A DNA stretch of 64,000 nucleotides from Litorilituus sediminis (GTDB lineage Bacteria > Pseudomonadota > Gammaproteobacteria > Enterobacterales > Alteromonadaceae), in contig NZ_CP034759.1 of assembly GCF_004295665.1 (NCBI RefSeq), forward strand, positions 682,001 to 746,000, in the 5' to 3' direction. Within the stretch, counting starts at the first letter, position 1; each line of letters starts with the position of its first letter. Below, one piece after another: positions 45,649-56,404 of this stretch. The notes under the pieces were generated by a model. That model was not told the origin of the DNA, searched no databases, and saw nothing but the letters and a program-made list of their open reading frames with translations. Position numbers and translations under genes: made by a program.

Positions 45649-47229
45649 TTATAAACTTTGTACTGTGGTTTCTTTCGCACCATCGGCTTCATTAGCCGAG
45701 ATGTTTTTTTGCAAACGGTATACCCATTTAGCATATAAGAAAATTCCAACACCAGAAATAGCGCCAACCGTGGCAATAATGTACCAAGCCATACCAATAT
45801 TATTGGCTTGATATAAGGTATCTGTCATCACTTGTGCAGGCTTACCAGTAAAAGCAACTAAGGTGTCAAAAGCTTCACCGTTTTTAATCGCAGCCACTTT
45901 ATCTGCTGCCATACCTAATTGTTGTAGGTAGTCTCTAGCAAGCAAGTCTTTTGAGGCATAAACATCATAAAGCCATGGACCTAATTTACCTTCAAGTGTC
46001 CAACCAATACCTTGAGGTAGCATAACAAAACCTAAATACATGGCCTTTTTATCGGCTGGGGCAATATTCCCCATAAACTCGCCCTTTTTCGGGCTAAGTA
46101 ACATTTCACCTAAACTAAACACCGCAATAGCAACCAACATGGCCCATGCCATTGGCGTAAAGCCAGCCAGAGTCATAGCTAATACACACAAAATACAGCC
46201 AGCTAACATACTACTTAAAATTCTAAACTTGGCAGTCATACCAGCAACAATAAAACAGGTTGTCGCTATCATGATGAAATTAACACTCATCATATATTCC
46301 GGCATTACCTTAGTACCTTCGTGGTTTAAACCTAATAAACCAATCCAAAATGGGTTTTGTGTACCACCTGCGCCAAATAAATCTGTAACTATAGTGCTAG
46401 TATTGACCCAATCTTCAATGTGTTTTGGTAAAACATCAAACATGGCATTGAACATAAACCAAAAGCCAGAGAAGGCAAACATATAGCCCATTACGATAGG
46501 CTTTTTCACTTCTTTAATGGTTTCACGCCAAAGTGCTTTTTGCTCAACTTCGCCCGATTTCACTTTCGCTTTTTTCGCTAAACGCTCTTCTCTACCTGGC
46601 TCTTTATACATAAGCAATAAGATAAAGTTTAACGAAATAATTGCTGCACAGGTATAGAATAATGAATTCCAACTTAGCTGACGCAGTTGTACGGCAATTA
46701 ATGGCCCTAACCAACCACCAATATTAACTAACTGGTAGAATATCCCCCAAGCCATGGTACTGGTTTCGCGTTTTACCGATTTAACCATAGTTCCTTGAAT
46801 ACCCGGTTTAAAAATACCGGTACCAAAAGCAAGTAACATAGCGCCAAGAGTAAAACCTAAAAAGCTAGGAAACATAGCCATAGTTAGATAAGCGGCGATT
46901 TTAATCACGGTAGAGATGGCAATAGTTTCTTTATAACCAACACGATCCGCTGTGCCACCTAAAACAATCGGAACAAAGGTTTGCGTTAAGGCAAAGATAA
47001 ACATGATGGTACCGTAGTCACTCATGGTTAACCCTAAACCACCTTTAGATACCGCATCGGTTGCATATAAACTGGCACTGGCTTTTACACCGTAATAGGC
47101 GACACGTTCAACGATTTCCATACCGCCTACCAGCCAAAATATATAACCAAGACTTAATATAGATGCCCACAACCCTAGCTGCTTAACATCTTTTAAGTCA
47201 TTCTCTGCATATGTGTTTTGTTCACTCAC
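45649..47229 (-). CDS. MFS transporter, peptide (POT)-like
   Basis: 526 residues with about twelve hydrophobic segments. MEIVERVAYYGVKASASLYAT resembles the ERFSYYG motif of proton-dependent oligopeptide transporters, and VPIVLGGTADRVGYKETI matches MFS motif A. GTGIFKPGIQGTMVKS is also POT-like. Inner-membrane symporter; di/tripeptide uptake is the best guess, helped by the M1 aminopeptidase gene downstream. A long loop (about 265-305) has extra residues. Confidence 0.85.
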   Translation of the reverse strand: MSEQNTYAENDLKDVKQLGLWASILSLGYIFWLVGGMEIVERVAYYGVKASASLYATDAVSKGGLGLTMSDYGTIMFIFALTQTFVPIVLGGTADRVGYKETIAISTVIKIAAYLTMAMFPSFLGFTLGAMLLAFGTGIFKPGIQGTMVKSVKRETSTMAWGIFYQLVNIGGWLGPLIAVQLRQLSWNSLFYTCAAIISLNFILLLMYKEPGREERLAKKAKVKSGEVEQKALWRETIKEVKKPIVMGYMFAFSGFWFMFNAMFDVLPKHIEDWVNTSTIVTDLFGAGGTQNPFWIGLLGLNHEGTKVMPEYMMSVNFIMIATTCFIVAGMTAKFRILSSMLAGCILCVLAMTLAGFTPMAWAMLVAIAVFSLGEMLLSPKKGEFMGNIAPADKKAMYLGFVMLPQGIGWTLEGKLGPWLYDVYASKDLLARDYLQQLGMAADKVAAIKNGEAFDTLVAFTGKPAQVMTDTLYQANNIGMAWYIIATVGAISGVGIFLYAKWVYRLQKNISANEADGAKETTVQSL

Positions 47230-47381
47230 TTAAATGCCCTTATTTTTAGTTTTATTTTTAATTTGCATGCAATATACACCAACTTCAGTTAAAGAAGGAA
47301 ATATAATTTCTTTTACCTAATTTCTAATGCTTATTGGCTAACAGCTATACTTATCTCAGTGTCGTTAATTGAGTATGAGTA

Positions 47382-48260
47382 ATGAAGACTCAAGCTAAGT
47401 TAGTTTTTGTGATTAGCCTACTCTGTCATAGCTTTTGTTATGACGCATTGGCTCAACCTAAGAAAAAGTTAACTTGGCTAGTTGAAAATACTCATGAAGG
47501 CAAGATTAACAGTGATAGCCCCGCTGTTTCAACTTCTCAAGAAACCATTCGCTATATCTTAAAGCAACTCAAAAGCAAAGGTTATGATATAGAATATATT
47601 CCTACGTCAATTAAGCGGATAAACGCTTTATTAAAATCACAGCAAAATGTCTGTGTCGATAACAAAATTAAAACGCCACAACGCCAGCAATACAGTATTT
47701 TTAGTGATGTGCAACATATTTACTTAGGGCTGAAGCTGTATCGCTTAGCGAAAACCTCCCCTATGAGTCAAAAAGCGCTCAATGCACAAGATGAAATTAT
47801 CAGCTTACCGGCATTATTTGCACAATACCCTGATGAAATATTAGGCATTGCCGACGGAGCTTCATACGGCGTCATCCTAGATAAGCAAATAGCACAATTA
47901 GCAAGTAACAATGTCTTTGCTCGCTCCGCTGGTTTTCGGGTCAAATCAACCGCGGATATGCTAGTAAAACAACGAGTTGATTATGTTATCTATTACCCTG
48001 CTGATATAGATATGCTGATAGGCAAACGTATTTCATTAGAAAGTTATAAAGTTGCTAACACGCCTGATTATATCAAGGGACATATCAGCTGCGCCAAAAC
48101 GCCGCTAGGATATGCTGTCATTGAAGATATCAATAGTATTTTAAACAAAGCATATTCAAGTGACTGGTTTTATCAAAGCCATGCGAAGTGGGTACCGCAA
48201 AGCAATCATCAAGATTTAAAACAATATTTTCTAGAAGTATTTAACGTAACAGTGCCTTAA
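47382..48260 (+). CDS. Periplasmic solute-binding-like protein (TIGR02285-type)
   Basis: 292 residues with a signal peptide ending ALAQ (about 24). The rest resembles the family-3 solute-binding fold (LTWLVENTHEG, then ADGASYGVILDKQI and KSTADMLVKQRVDYVIYYPAD), the type seen in TIGR02285 proteins of marine gammaproteobacteria. No ABC permease genes are near, so it may be an orphan sensor or binding protein. The stop lies inside a 17-bp perfect hairpin. Confidence 0.75.
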   Translation: MKTQAKLVFVISLLCHSFCYDALAQPKKKLTWLVENTHEGKINSDSPAVSTSQETIRYILKQLKSKGYDIEYIPTSIKRINALLKSQQNVCVDNKIKTPQRQQYSIFSDVQHIYLGLKLYRLAKTSPMSQKALNAQDEIISLPALFAQYPDEILGIADGASYGVILDKQIAQLASNNVFARSAGFRVKSTADMLVKQRVDYVIYYPADIDMLIGKRISLESYKVANTPDYIKGHISCAKTPLGYAVIEDINSILNKAYSSDWFYQSHAKWVPQSNHQDLKQYFLEVFNVTVP

Positions 48261-48281
48261 GGCATAAGGCACTGTTACGTT
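48243..48281. terminator. 17-bp perfect hairpin spanning a stop codon
   Basis: AACGTAACAGTGCCTTA (48243-48259) pairs perfectly with 48265-48281, loop AGGCA. It covers the last codons and stop of the binding-protein gene and lies 16 bp past the end of the convergent DUF885 gene. No U-tract on either strand, so it may protect mRNA ends rather than terminate. Confidence 0.6.
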
Positions 48282-48297
48282 ACTGCTAATTGGCTAA

Positions 48298-50190
48298 CTA
48301 GCTTTTAGGGTAGTTTTCAATCCACTGAGTAATATTTTGCTCTAGCACTGCCATAGGTACAGCACCACCAAGTAAAATAACATCGTGGAACTCACTTAAA
48401 TCGAAGCGCTCCCCTAACGCTTGTTTGGCTTTATCACGCAGGCTAACAATTTTCAGCATACCTAACTTATAACCCAGCGCCTGACCTGGCCATACCATAT
48501 AACGCTCAATTTCAGAGGTAACATCAGACTCAGCCGAGCCTGTTTTCTCACTCATGTAGCTAATGGCTTGCTCTCGCGTCCAACGTTTTTCATGTAAGCC
48601 CGTATCAACCACTAAACGAACAGCTCTGAATAACTCAGCTTGTAAGCGACCTAAGTTACCAAAGGGGTCGTTGTCATACATGCCTAATTCATAGGCGACT
48701 AACTCCGAATACAGCGCCCAACCTTCAATGTAGGCATTATAGGGTGCGATTCGACGTAAAAACGGCATGACATCTTGCTCTAAATTAAGCGCCACTTGCC
48801 AATGATGACCTGGATTTGCTTCATGATAAGTCAAGGTTTTTAAAGCAAATCTAGGATTAGCTTTCATATCACGTAAATTAATCCAATAAACACCCGGTTT
48901 ACTGCCATCAACGGCTGGCGCTGTATATTGCCCACCCGAGGCACCATCTTGCACTTCCACAGGGAAAGCTTTAACTTCGACTTCATATTTCGGCTTAGTT
49001 TTAAATAGTGGCGCCATTTTTGTCGTCATTTCAGCAATGTAGCCATTAATATCAGCTAAAAGTTCGGCGCGACCTTCATCTGAGTCTTCATATAAAAAGC
49101 GCGGCTCTTCGTTAAGCGCTACCATACGCTCACCAACACTGCCTTCAGTGTAACCTTGCTCACGCAAGATGGTATCCATCTCGGCGCTGATACGTTTTAC
49201 TTCATCTAAACCAATTTGGTGAATTTGCTCTGCTGTTAAATCACTATCACCTAGCTGTTTAATGGCATCTTGATAATAAGCAGCACCGTTAGGTTGTGCC
49301 CAAATACCTGATTCATCACGACCTTTTTCTAACAGTTTCTCTGTTGCCTTAGTGATAGACTGATAAGCTGGATAAACCACATTAGCGACAACATCCGTAG
49401 CTTGCTTAACTAGTTTTTGCTGTTGCGCATCAGATAAATCACTGCCTTTATTAAGCTTATCTTTTAACACAGTGACAAACACATGCTGCTCTGGCTCAAC
49501 ACTGATAAAACCACGTAAATATTTTAACGCCCCTTCAATTGTCACCTTAGGTGGGATCCAGTTCTGCGCCGTATCAAAACTTTGCTTTGCTTCAATACTG
49601 GCCATTAATGGCTCAAATTTATTTAAACGGGCAATATAATCTAAAGCTTGTTGCTCATTAGTAATCGGTTGATCATTTTGCATGGTGCGTGGAATATCAA
49701 TTAACGGACCATTAATTTGATTAACAATAAAAGGTGATAAACCCATCCAAGTATCAATATAGCCGATAGAAAACTTAGGGCTTCCAGCAAAATAACGGGT
49801 TAACCCCTGCATAACTTGTTGGTTAGTTTTATCAACTGTGCTTGGGTTTTCAAGATTAAATTCAGCAATTTGCTTAGATAAGGTTAATAGTTCAAACCTT
49901 AAATTACCTTCATTAATTGGGCTAAAATCTTCAAGTTTATCATTAGCAAAGTAGCCAATATCGTCTTTAGATAAACCGTACATGGTGGCAGATAATGCTC
50001 GGTGATTAAAAAGGACTTTCATGGCCTTTTCATAAAGCGCGTCAATACTGACAGGCGCTTGTTTATTGGCCGCCGCAATCGCTTCACTGGCAGTTTTAGC
50101 TGTTGGCTTTTGCTGATTTGCTTGCTCGTCTGAACATGCTGATAGTGTCAGTGCTGCGCAAACTGCACTGGCTAGAAGTGTGTATTTCAT
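48298..50190 (-). CDS. DUF885 lipoprotein, probable metallopeptidase
   Basis: 630 residues, usual for DUF885 proteins. The signal peptide ends in lipobox LSAC (cysteine near 19). The family motif TYHEANPGHHWQVAL is present, an HExxxGHH-type site that probably binds metal, and YNAYIEGWALYSE follows. DUF885 members are poorly studied, with predicted peptidase activity. It is membrane-anchored facing the periplasm. It stands alone, convergent with the binding-protein gene. Confidence 0.9.
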   Translation of the reverse strand: MKYTLLASAVCAALTLSACSDEQANQQKPTAKTASEAIAAANKQAPVSIDALYEKAMKVLFNHRALSATMYGLSKDDIGYFANDKLEDFSPINEGNLRFELLTLSKQIAEFNLENPSTVDKTNQQVMQGLTRYFAGSPKFSIGYIDTWMGLSPFIVNQINGPLIDIPRTMQNDQPITNEQQALDYIARLNKFEPLMASIEAKQSFDTAQNWIPPKVTIEGALKYLRGFISVEPEQHVFVTVLKDKLNKGSDLSDAQQQKLVKQATDVVANVVYPAYQSITKATEKLLEKGRDESGIWAQPNGAAYYQDAIKQLGDSDLTAEQIHQIGLDEVKRISAEMDTILREQGYTEGSVGERMVALNEEPRFLYEDSDEGRAELLADINGYIAEMTTKMAPLFKTKPKYEVEVKAFPVEVQDGASGGQYTAPAVDGSKPGVYWINLRDMKANPRFALKTLTYHEANPGHHWQVALNLEQDVMPFLRRIAPYNAYIEGWALYSELVAYELGMYDNDPFGNLGRLQAELFRAVRLVVDTGLHEKRWTREQAISYMSEKTGSAESDVTSEIERYMVWPGQALGYKLGMLKIVSLRDKAKQALGERFDLSEFHDVILLGGAVPMAVLEQNITQWIENYPKS

Positions 50191-50428
50191 AGAATTATCT
50201 CTTGGCTAGCATTATTGTTTTTATAAAGCTAATTAATTAACTGGCTAAATTAGAGCAAATCAATTTGGTAAAGTAAATATATGCGCCACAATTGACCTGC
50301 TTAAAATTTAAACACAGTTTCTTTAGGACAGATGCCATATTTTTGCTATAATCGCGCGCCTAGTTTTACCAAGCGCTATTTTTAAGCTCTGTACAACTAA
50401 ATAATTTATCACTGATTGAGCAATACCT

Positions 50429-52759
50429 ATGATCCCAAATCCGCAACAAGCCTTATTCGACTACCCAAAATATTGGGCTGAGTGCTATGGCACGGCACCA
50501 TTTTTGCCGATGTCTCGCCAAGAAATGGATGAGCTAGGTTGGGATAGCTGCGATATTATTTTGGTAACAGGTGATGCCTATGTTGATCACCCAAGCTTTG
50601 GTATGGCAATTATCGGCCGTATGCTTGAAGCGCAAGGCTTTCGCGTTGGCATTATTGCCCAACCAGATTGGCACTCTAAAGATGCCTTTATGCAACTAGG
50701 TAAGCCAAACCTATTTTTTGGTGTAACTGCCGGCAATATGGACTCGATGATCAACCGTTACACGGCTGAACGACGTATGCGTCATGATGATGCTTACACC
50801 CCAAATGATGAAGGTGGCAAGCGCCCAGATAGAGCGGTAACCGTATATACACAACGCTGTAAAGAAGCCTATAAAGGCGTGCCTGTGGTGATTGGCGGTA
50901 TTGAAGCCAGTTTGCGCCGCATTGCCCATTATGATTATTGGTCAGATAAAGTACGCCGCTCAGTATTATTTGACTCAAAAGCTGATATTTTAATCTACGG
51001 TAATGCCGAACGCCCCTTAGTTGAAGTAGCCCACAGAATTGCCCGTGGTGATGATGTTAGTTCATTAACTAATATTCGTGGTACCGCATTTATTACCACA
51101 AAGCCCTTACCTAACTGGCAAGGCATAGATTCACGAGATATCGACAGACCAGGCAAAATTGATCCCATTATCAGCCCATATCAAGAAATGGATAGCAGTA
51201 GCTGTCAAAGCAATGCTGAAAATACTGAAGGTGAAGATGATGTAAACACCTTCACGCCAGATAACGGCGCACAAGTCATAGATATTCTCGATGCAGGGGC
51301 ATACAGTGCTAAAACGCGTAAAAATGACTTTCAAGCCACTTATCAAGACACCTACCCAACAGGTAGCGATAAGCATATGCCTTGGCTCAATACTTATATT
51401 AAGCTGCCAAGCTTTGAGCAGGTAAAAGATAACAAAGTATTATACGCCCATGCTTCGCGTATTTTTCATCAAGAAGTCAACCCAGGCTCAGCAAAGCCCT
51501 TAGTGCAAAGCCATGGTGATCGCATTGTCTGGATCACGCCTCCTGCCATACCGCTTTCGGAAACTGAAATGGATGGCGTATTTGGTTTAAATTACCAGCG
51601 CGTACCGCATCCTAGTTATGGTGATGCTAAAATTCCTGCTTATGACATGATCAAAACCTCAATCAATATCATGCGTGGCTGTTTTGGTGGCTGTACCTTC
51701 TGCTCTATTACCGAGCACGAAGGTCGAATTATTCAGAGTCGCTCACAAGAATCTATCATCAACGAAATTGAAGATATCAAAGAAAAAGTGCCTAACTTTA
51801 CTGGCACGATTTCTGATCTCGGAGGTCCAACGGCCAACATGTATCAGCTTAACTGTAAAAGTAAAAAAGCTGAGGCAACCTGTCGTAAACCTTCTTGCGT
51901 ATGGCCTACCATTTGCGGTCATTTAGATACAGATCACACGCCAACCGTTGAGCTTTATCGTAAAGCAAGAAATGTTAAAGGCATTAAAAAAGTCCTGATC
52001 GCTTCAGGCGTGCGTTACGATTTAGCCATTGAAGATCCAGAATACGTTAAAGAATTAGCAAGTCACCATGTTGGCGGCTATTTAAAAATTGCCCCTGAGC
52101 ATACCGAGAAAGGCCCGTTAGATAAAATGATGAAGCCAGGTATGGGCAGTTACCACAAATTTAAAGAAATGTTTGATCATTACTCTAAAGTTGCGGGTAA
52201 AAAACAATATCTCATCCCTTATTTTATCTCAGCACATCCCGGTACCACGGATAGAGATATGGTAAATCTGGCGCTATGGCTAAAAGAGAATGACTTTAAG
52301 CTTGACCAAGTACAGAACTTTTACCCGTCACCGCTGGCTAATGCTACAACGCTTTATCATACCCAGTTAGACTCGCTAAGTAACATTACCAGTAATAACT
52401 TAGCAAAAGACAGCGCCAACGTGCCAGTACCTAAAGGCGCCATTCAAAGGCGATTACATAAAGCGATTTTACGCTACCACGACCCAGTTAACTGGCCAAT
52501 GATTCGTGAAGCATTGAAAAAGATGGGCTTAGCCAGACAGTTAATAGGTAACAAACCCGGCTGTTTAGTGCCTGCTGAGACTCGTGGCGAAAAATCGTTA
52601 GCCGACCAGCAAAGACAAGGTAAAAACAATGCTAAGGGTAATAAAACTAGCCCAGGGCAGCCAAGAAATTATGGTAAAAGCCAACCTCATAAAAAAGGCT
52701 TAACACGCTTTAGCGACAACCAATTTAAAAAACGTAAGCCAAATAATGGCAATCGTTAA
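50429..52759 (+). CDS. YgiQ-family radical SAM protein
   Basis: 776 residues, as in E. coli YgiQ (about 740). The N-terminal part ([35 protein letters not shown]) is a cobalamin-binding-like/DUF3362-associated domain. The radical SAM motif CFGGCTFC (near 416) gives three cysteines for a 4Fe-4S cluster. DUF3362 lies at the C-terminus, ending in a basic tail. The reaction is unknown. It lies 22 bp upstream of ybiT on the same strand, so they may be co-transcribed. Upstream TATAAT-like sequence near 50347 is a candidate promoter. Confidence 0.95.
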   Translation: MIPNPQQALFDYPKYWAECYGTAPFLPMSRQEMDELGWDSCDIILVTGDAYVDHPSFGMAIIGRMLEAQGFRVGIIAQPDWHSKDAFMQLGKPNLFFGVTAGNMDSMINRYTAERRMRHDDAYTPNDEGGKRPDRAVTVYTQRCKEAYKGVPVVIGGIEASLRRIAHYDYWSDKVRRSVLFDSKADILIYGNAERPLVEVAHRIARGDDVSSLTNIRGTAFITTKPLPNWQGIDSRDIDRPGKIDPIISPYQEMDSSSCQSNAENTEGEDDVNTFTPDNGAQVIDILDAGAYSAKTRKNDFQATYQDTYPTGSDKHMPWLNTYIKLPSFEQVKDNKVLYAHASRIFHQEVNPGSAKPLVQSHGDRIVWITPPAIPLSETEMDGVFGLNYQRVPHPSYGDAKIPAYDMIKTSINIMRGCFGGCTFCSITEHEGRIIQSRSQESIINEIEDIKEKVPNFTGTISDLGGPTANMYQLNCKSKKAEATCRKPSCVWPTICGHLDTDHTPTVELYRKARNVKGIKKVLIASGVRYDLAIEDPEYVKELASHHVGGYLKIAPEHTEKGPLDKMMKPGMGSYHKFKEMFDHYSKVAGKKQYLIPYFISAHPGTTDRDMVNLALWLKENDFKLDQVQNFYPSPLANATTLYHTQLDSLSNITSNNLAKDSANVPVPKGAIQRRLHKAILRYHDPVNWPMIREALKKMGLARQLIGNKPGCLVPAETRGEKSLADQQRQGKNNAKGNKTSPGQPRNYGKSQPHKKGLTRFSDNQFKKRKPNNGNR

Positions 52760-52781
52760 CAACCATTAGTAGGAAAATAAC

Positions 52782-54377
52782 TTGTTAGCAGCAAATAATA
52801 TCACTCAACAATTTGGCGCTAAGCCATTATTTGAAAATATTTCACAAAAATTTGGTGGCGGAAACCGTTACGGTTTAATTGGTGCCAACGGCTGTGGTAA
52901 ATCAACCTTAATGAAAATCTTAGGAGGCGATTTAGAGCCAACGTCAGGCAATGTTAGCCTAGATACCGGCGAGCGTTTAGGTAAGCTTCGCCAAGATCAA
53001 TTTGCTTTTGAAAAGTACTCAGTTATTGATACCGTTATTATGGGTCATACAGAGCTTTGGGCAGTAAAAGAAGAGCGCGATCGCATCTATGCTTTGCCTG
53101 AAATGAGCGAAGAAGACGGCATGAAAGTGGGTGATTTAGAATCACAATATGCGGAAATGGACGGCTACTCTGCCGAAAGTCGCGCGGGTGAATTACTTAT
53201 GGGTGTTGGTATTCCTGTTGAACAACACTTTGGTTTAATGAGCGAAATTGCCCCAGGCTTTAAATTACGTATCCTGCTTGCACAAGCACTTTTCTCTGAG
53301 CCAGATATTTTATTACTCGATGAGCCAACCAACAACTTAGATATTCACACCATTCAATGGCTTGAAGAAACGCTCAACGAACGTGATTCAACCATGATTA
53401 TTATTTCGCACGATAGACACTTTTTAAACAGTGTTTGTACTCACATGGCGGATTTAGATTACGGTGAATTACGTGTTTATCCGGGTAACTATGATGAATA
53501 CATGTTAGCGGCAACGCAAGCACGTGCTCGTTTACTTGCTGATAATGCGAAGAAAAAAGCACAAATTGGTGAACTACAAGCATTCGTTGCTCGTTTCTCT
53601 GCTAATGCATCAAAAGCAAAGCAAGCCACATCTCGTGCCAAGCAAATAGATAAAATTCAATTAGAAGAAGTTAAAGTATCTAGCCGTACTAACCCGTTTA
53701 TTCGCTTTGAACAAGAAAAGAAACTATTCCGTAATGCGCTAACCATTGAAAAACTAAACAAAAGCTTTGATGATACGCACATTTTAAAAGATATTTCTGT
53801 CTTAGCAGAAGTAGGCGAACGTATTGCGGTTATCGGTGAAAACGGTATTGGTAAAACTACTTTCCTGCGTACGCTAATGAATGATGTTGGCTATGAGCCA
53901 AGCTCAGGTGAATTTAATTGGTCTGACAATGCCAATATTGGTTACTACGCACAAGATCATGAATATGAATTTGAAAATGACATGAACTTGTTTGACTGGA
54001 TGAGCCAATGGCGACAAGAAGGTGATGACGAACAAGTGGTGCGTGGCTATTTAGGTCGCTTATTGTTCTCAGCTGATGATATTAAAAAGTCAGTAAAAGT
54101 GCTTTCAGGTGGTGAAAAAGGCCGTATGTTATTTGGTAAGCTGATGATGCAAAAACCAAATATATTAGTCATGGATGAGCCAACCAACCACATGGATATG
54201 GAATCTATCGAATCATTAAACATGGCATTAGAAATGTACGAAGGTACCTTAGTATTTGTTAGTCATGACCGTGAATTTGTTTCTTCACTAGCGACCCGCA
54301 TAATCGAGCTAACCGAAGACGGTTACAATGATTTTGCTGGCACATATGATGAATATTTAGCAAGCCAAGCTAAATAA
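52782..54377 (+). CDS. ybiT: ABC-F family ATPase YbiT
   Basis: 531 residues (E. coli YbiT 530). The start is TTG at 52782, with AGGAAA upstream; it gives [21 protein letters not shown], close to E. coli. Two ABC domains: Walker [10 protein letters not shown] and GENGIGKTT; signatures in LSGGEKGRM; Walker [13 protein letters not shown] and [15 protein letters not shown] proteins act on the ribosome E site and resolve stalled translation; YbiT is the paralogue of EttA. Soluble, no transmembrane segment. Downstream stem at 54418-54442. Confidence 0.95.
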   Translation: MLAANNITQQFGAKPLFENISQKFGGGNRYGLIGANGCGKSTLMKILGGDLEPTSGNVSLDTGERLGKLRQDQFAFEKYSVIDTVIMGHTELWAVKEERDRIYALPEMSEEDGMKVGDLESQYAEMDGYSAESRAGELLMGVGIPVEQHFGLMSEIAPGFKLRILLAQALFSEPDILLLDEPTNNLDIHTIQWLEETLNERDSTMIIISHDRHFLNSVCTHMADLDYGELRVYPGNYDEYMLAATQARARLLADNAKKKAQIGELQAFVARFSANASKAKQATSRAKQIDKIQLEEVKVSSRTNPFIRFEQEKKLFRNALTIEKLNKSFDDTHILKDISVLAEVGERIAVIGENGIGKTTFLRTLMNDVGYEPSSGEFNWSDNANIGYYAQDHEYEFENDMNLFDWMSQWRQEGDDEQVVRGYLGRLLFSADDIKKSVKVLSGGEKGRMLFGKLMMQKPNILVMDEPTNHMDMESIESLNMALEMYEGTLVFVSHDREFVSSLATRIIELTEDGYNDFAGTYDEYLASQAK

Positions 54378-54417
54378 CCTAAGCTCGGCTTAATAAATAG
54401 TTTAGTCACAGCAATTT

Positions 54418-54442
54418 GCAGCCAATAATCAATATTGGCTGC
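54418..54442 (+). terminator. Possible terminator after ybiT
   Basis: GCAGCCAATA and TATTGGCTGC form a 10-bp stem with a 5-base loop, but only a weak T-tract follows, so this is uncertain. Confidence 0.45.
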
Positions 54443-54509
54443 CTACCCTTCCTGCCCTAACTCCTTCCAGCCCTAACCTTAATAAAACGACTTATTGACA
54501 CTATTGTAA

Positions 54510-56240
54510 CTACAAGGCTACCGTTATAACTAACGCCAAAATCGTAGCTAGCACAATTAACCTTAGTGTTGAGACAAATAATGGCTCTTTTTGCTGCCAA
54601 AGTAATTTCCAACTAGAAAAATGACTCAATTTATTATCAATATTGATATGAGGTAATACGTAGGTTTGTAATTGCTGGTAATCAAAATACCTTTGCTTAG
54701 CATTACCGATAGGAATAGATAAATCATCGGATATGAAATAATTATCGCTAAATTTCATGTCAGCAATATCAAGCCTGACTTCTTTATCTGCTGCTTGCAT
54801 TATTAACTGCTTTCCGGTCACACCAAGTGCTATATTTTTAATATAGTTAACGTTATAAACCATAGATAAAAGCATGCCTTCTAACGCGATAATGACAAAG
54901 AAAAATGGCACCAGCTCCCCCCACTTTTCATCATTTACAGACATCAAAATTTGCACACAACTTATAATGGGCAACAGCAACATGACTAATAACAGAACAT
55001 AAATAATGCCTTGATACTTCTGAGCACGATTTGTTAGCCAAACAATATTATTGCCTTGATGTGGGGTACTATATTGTGCTTTAGCTTTAGTTATCGCTTG
55101 TTCAAGTTCTAATTTGTTTGCTTGTTTAAAAGCTGCTTTGGTTTCCTTACCTTCTAAAATAAATGCCAAAGCAAAACCAACAATCATGATAACTATAAAA
55201 GCATACTTCCCTTGTTGCTCTGTCTCTTGTGCTAACTGAATCAAAGCGTGTCTTTCAGCTTTTAGCTCAGTCAAGGTATCTAGCTGCAGTTCGCCAAGGT
55301 ATTCACCTTGCTCATTAAATTGCTCAATTAATATATCTTGATAATCAGCTAACCATAGTTTTCCTTGCCAAAAAGTAACGGACATAGGATCTTCACCTAC
55401 ACCTTTTTCCAACTTGGTTTTCAGTTTTCCTTGTTTATCAAATAGCGCCATTTGCGCAAAGGCCATATTCTTCGGCGCGACTATAGCCCAAACGTTATCA
55501 TCATGATGGCTAAACTGGTGTGGAAACTTGTATTTTTTATCAATAGAGGTTGCTACTGTTTGAATGATATTGCCAAAGTGCTCAGTCGCTATTTCAACCT
55601 GTTTCAAGCTATGGTTATTGGTATCAGCAAGCCATAATTCATCATTAACCAGCTTTAACTGATTAGGAAACCTAAATAAATTTGCTTTTGAGCTAGCAAT
55701 AACTTTACCTTGTTCATTTATTTTATAGAGCTTATGTTCACTGGTATTGGCCAAAAATACGGTGTTAGTTTTTTGGCTAATTGCTAAATGAAACGTGCGC
55801 TCCAATTTAGGCAAGTTTTCTCCAAATACCTGACATTGGCGAGTAAGCAAGTTACAACGATAAAAACCATCATCACCCAATGCTTGCTCACTATTGACTT
55901 TAGCTTGGCTAGTTAACCTAACAAATGCCGCAATTTGACTTAAAAAGCTAGGGGCTTGGTTACGGTGATATACCAGTAAATCACCATTATTAAACAAGGC
56001 ATAGTCGCCAAAAGCCTTTAAACCTAGCTCACTAAAATCTAATTGTTTACTTAAGCTTTCATTATCTTTAAGCCAAAAAAGCTGTTGTTGATATTGAAGA
56101 ATCAGCTGATTTTCATGAACTTTCAGGTGACCCAAGCGCCCTACTTCAGATTTTAATTGCATGCCCCATAGCCAATAGAACAAACTAATAGCTGCGCCAA
56201 TAACAATAATGCAGGCAGCAAATTGTGACTTTTGTTTCAT
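54510..56240 (-). CDS. Membrane protein with NHL/beta-propeller-like periplasmic domain
   Basis: 576 residues. One N-terminal hydrophobic segment (about 8-26), a long region (about 30-335) of repeated strands with NHL-like units (LRFPNQLKLVNDELWLADTNN, then DPMSVTFWQGKLWLADYQD), then hydrophobic segments near 345-360, 410-435, 445-465 and 555-576. The propeller likely faces the periplasm. No family name is certain. It stands alone. A coiled or lysine-rich stretch follows the second membrane segment. Confidence 0.7.
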   Translation of the reverse strand: MKQKSQFAACIIVIGAAISLFYWLWGMQLKSEVGRLGHLKVHENQLILQYQQQLFWLKDNESLSKQLDFSELGLKAFGDYALFNNGDLLVYHRNQAPSFLSQIAAFVRLTSQAKVNSEQALGDDGFYRCNLLTRQCQVFGENLPKLERTFHLAISQKTNTVFLANTSEHKLYKINEQGKVIASSKANLFRFPNQLKLVNDELWLADTNNHSLKQVEIATEHFGNIIQTVATSIDKKYKFPHQFSHHDDNVWAIVAPKNMAFAQMALFDKQGKLKTKLEKGVGEDPMSVTFWQGKLWLADYQDILIEQFNEQGEYLGELQLDTLTELKAERHALIQLAQETEQQGKYAFIVIMIVGFALAFILEGKETKAAFKQANKLELEQAITKAKAQYSTPHQGNNIVWLTNRAQKYQGIIYVLLLVMLLLPIISCVQILMSVNDEKWGELVPFFFVIIALEGMLLSMVYNVNYIKNIALGVTGKQLIMQAADKEVRLDIADMKFSDNYFISDDLSIPIGNAKQRYFDYQQLQTYVLPHINIDNKLSHFSSWKLLWQQKEPLFVSTLRLIVLATILALVITVAL

Positions 56241-56404
56241 AACGAGATGGAAGGCGCAAGTAGCTGTGTTATTAATTACCAGCGCGACAACATTCCTTGT
56301 ATTTATAACGACAGGGATAAGAACATATCATAAGTTAGGTTAACTTGGTAAAACAATGCCGATGTTCGATACAACCCAAGGGTAGAATTCAATAACGCCT
56401 ATGG

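Noticed and set aside
46040-46486. 148-codon ORF antisense to the MFS transporter
   Set aside because: The transporter frame has clear motifs; the antisense frame has no domain and no credible start signals.
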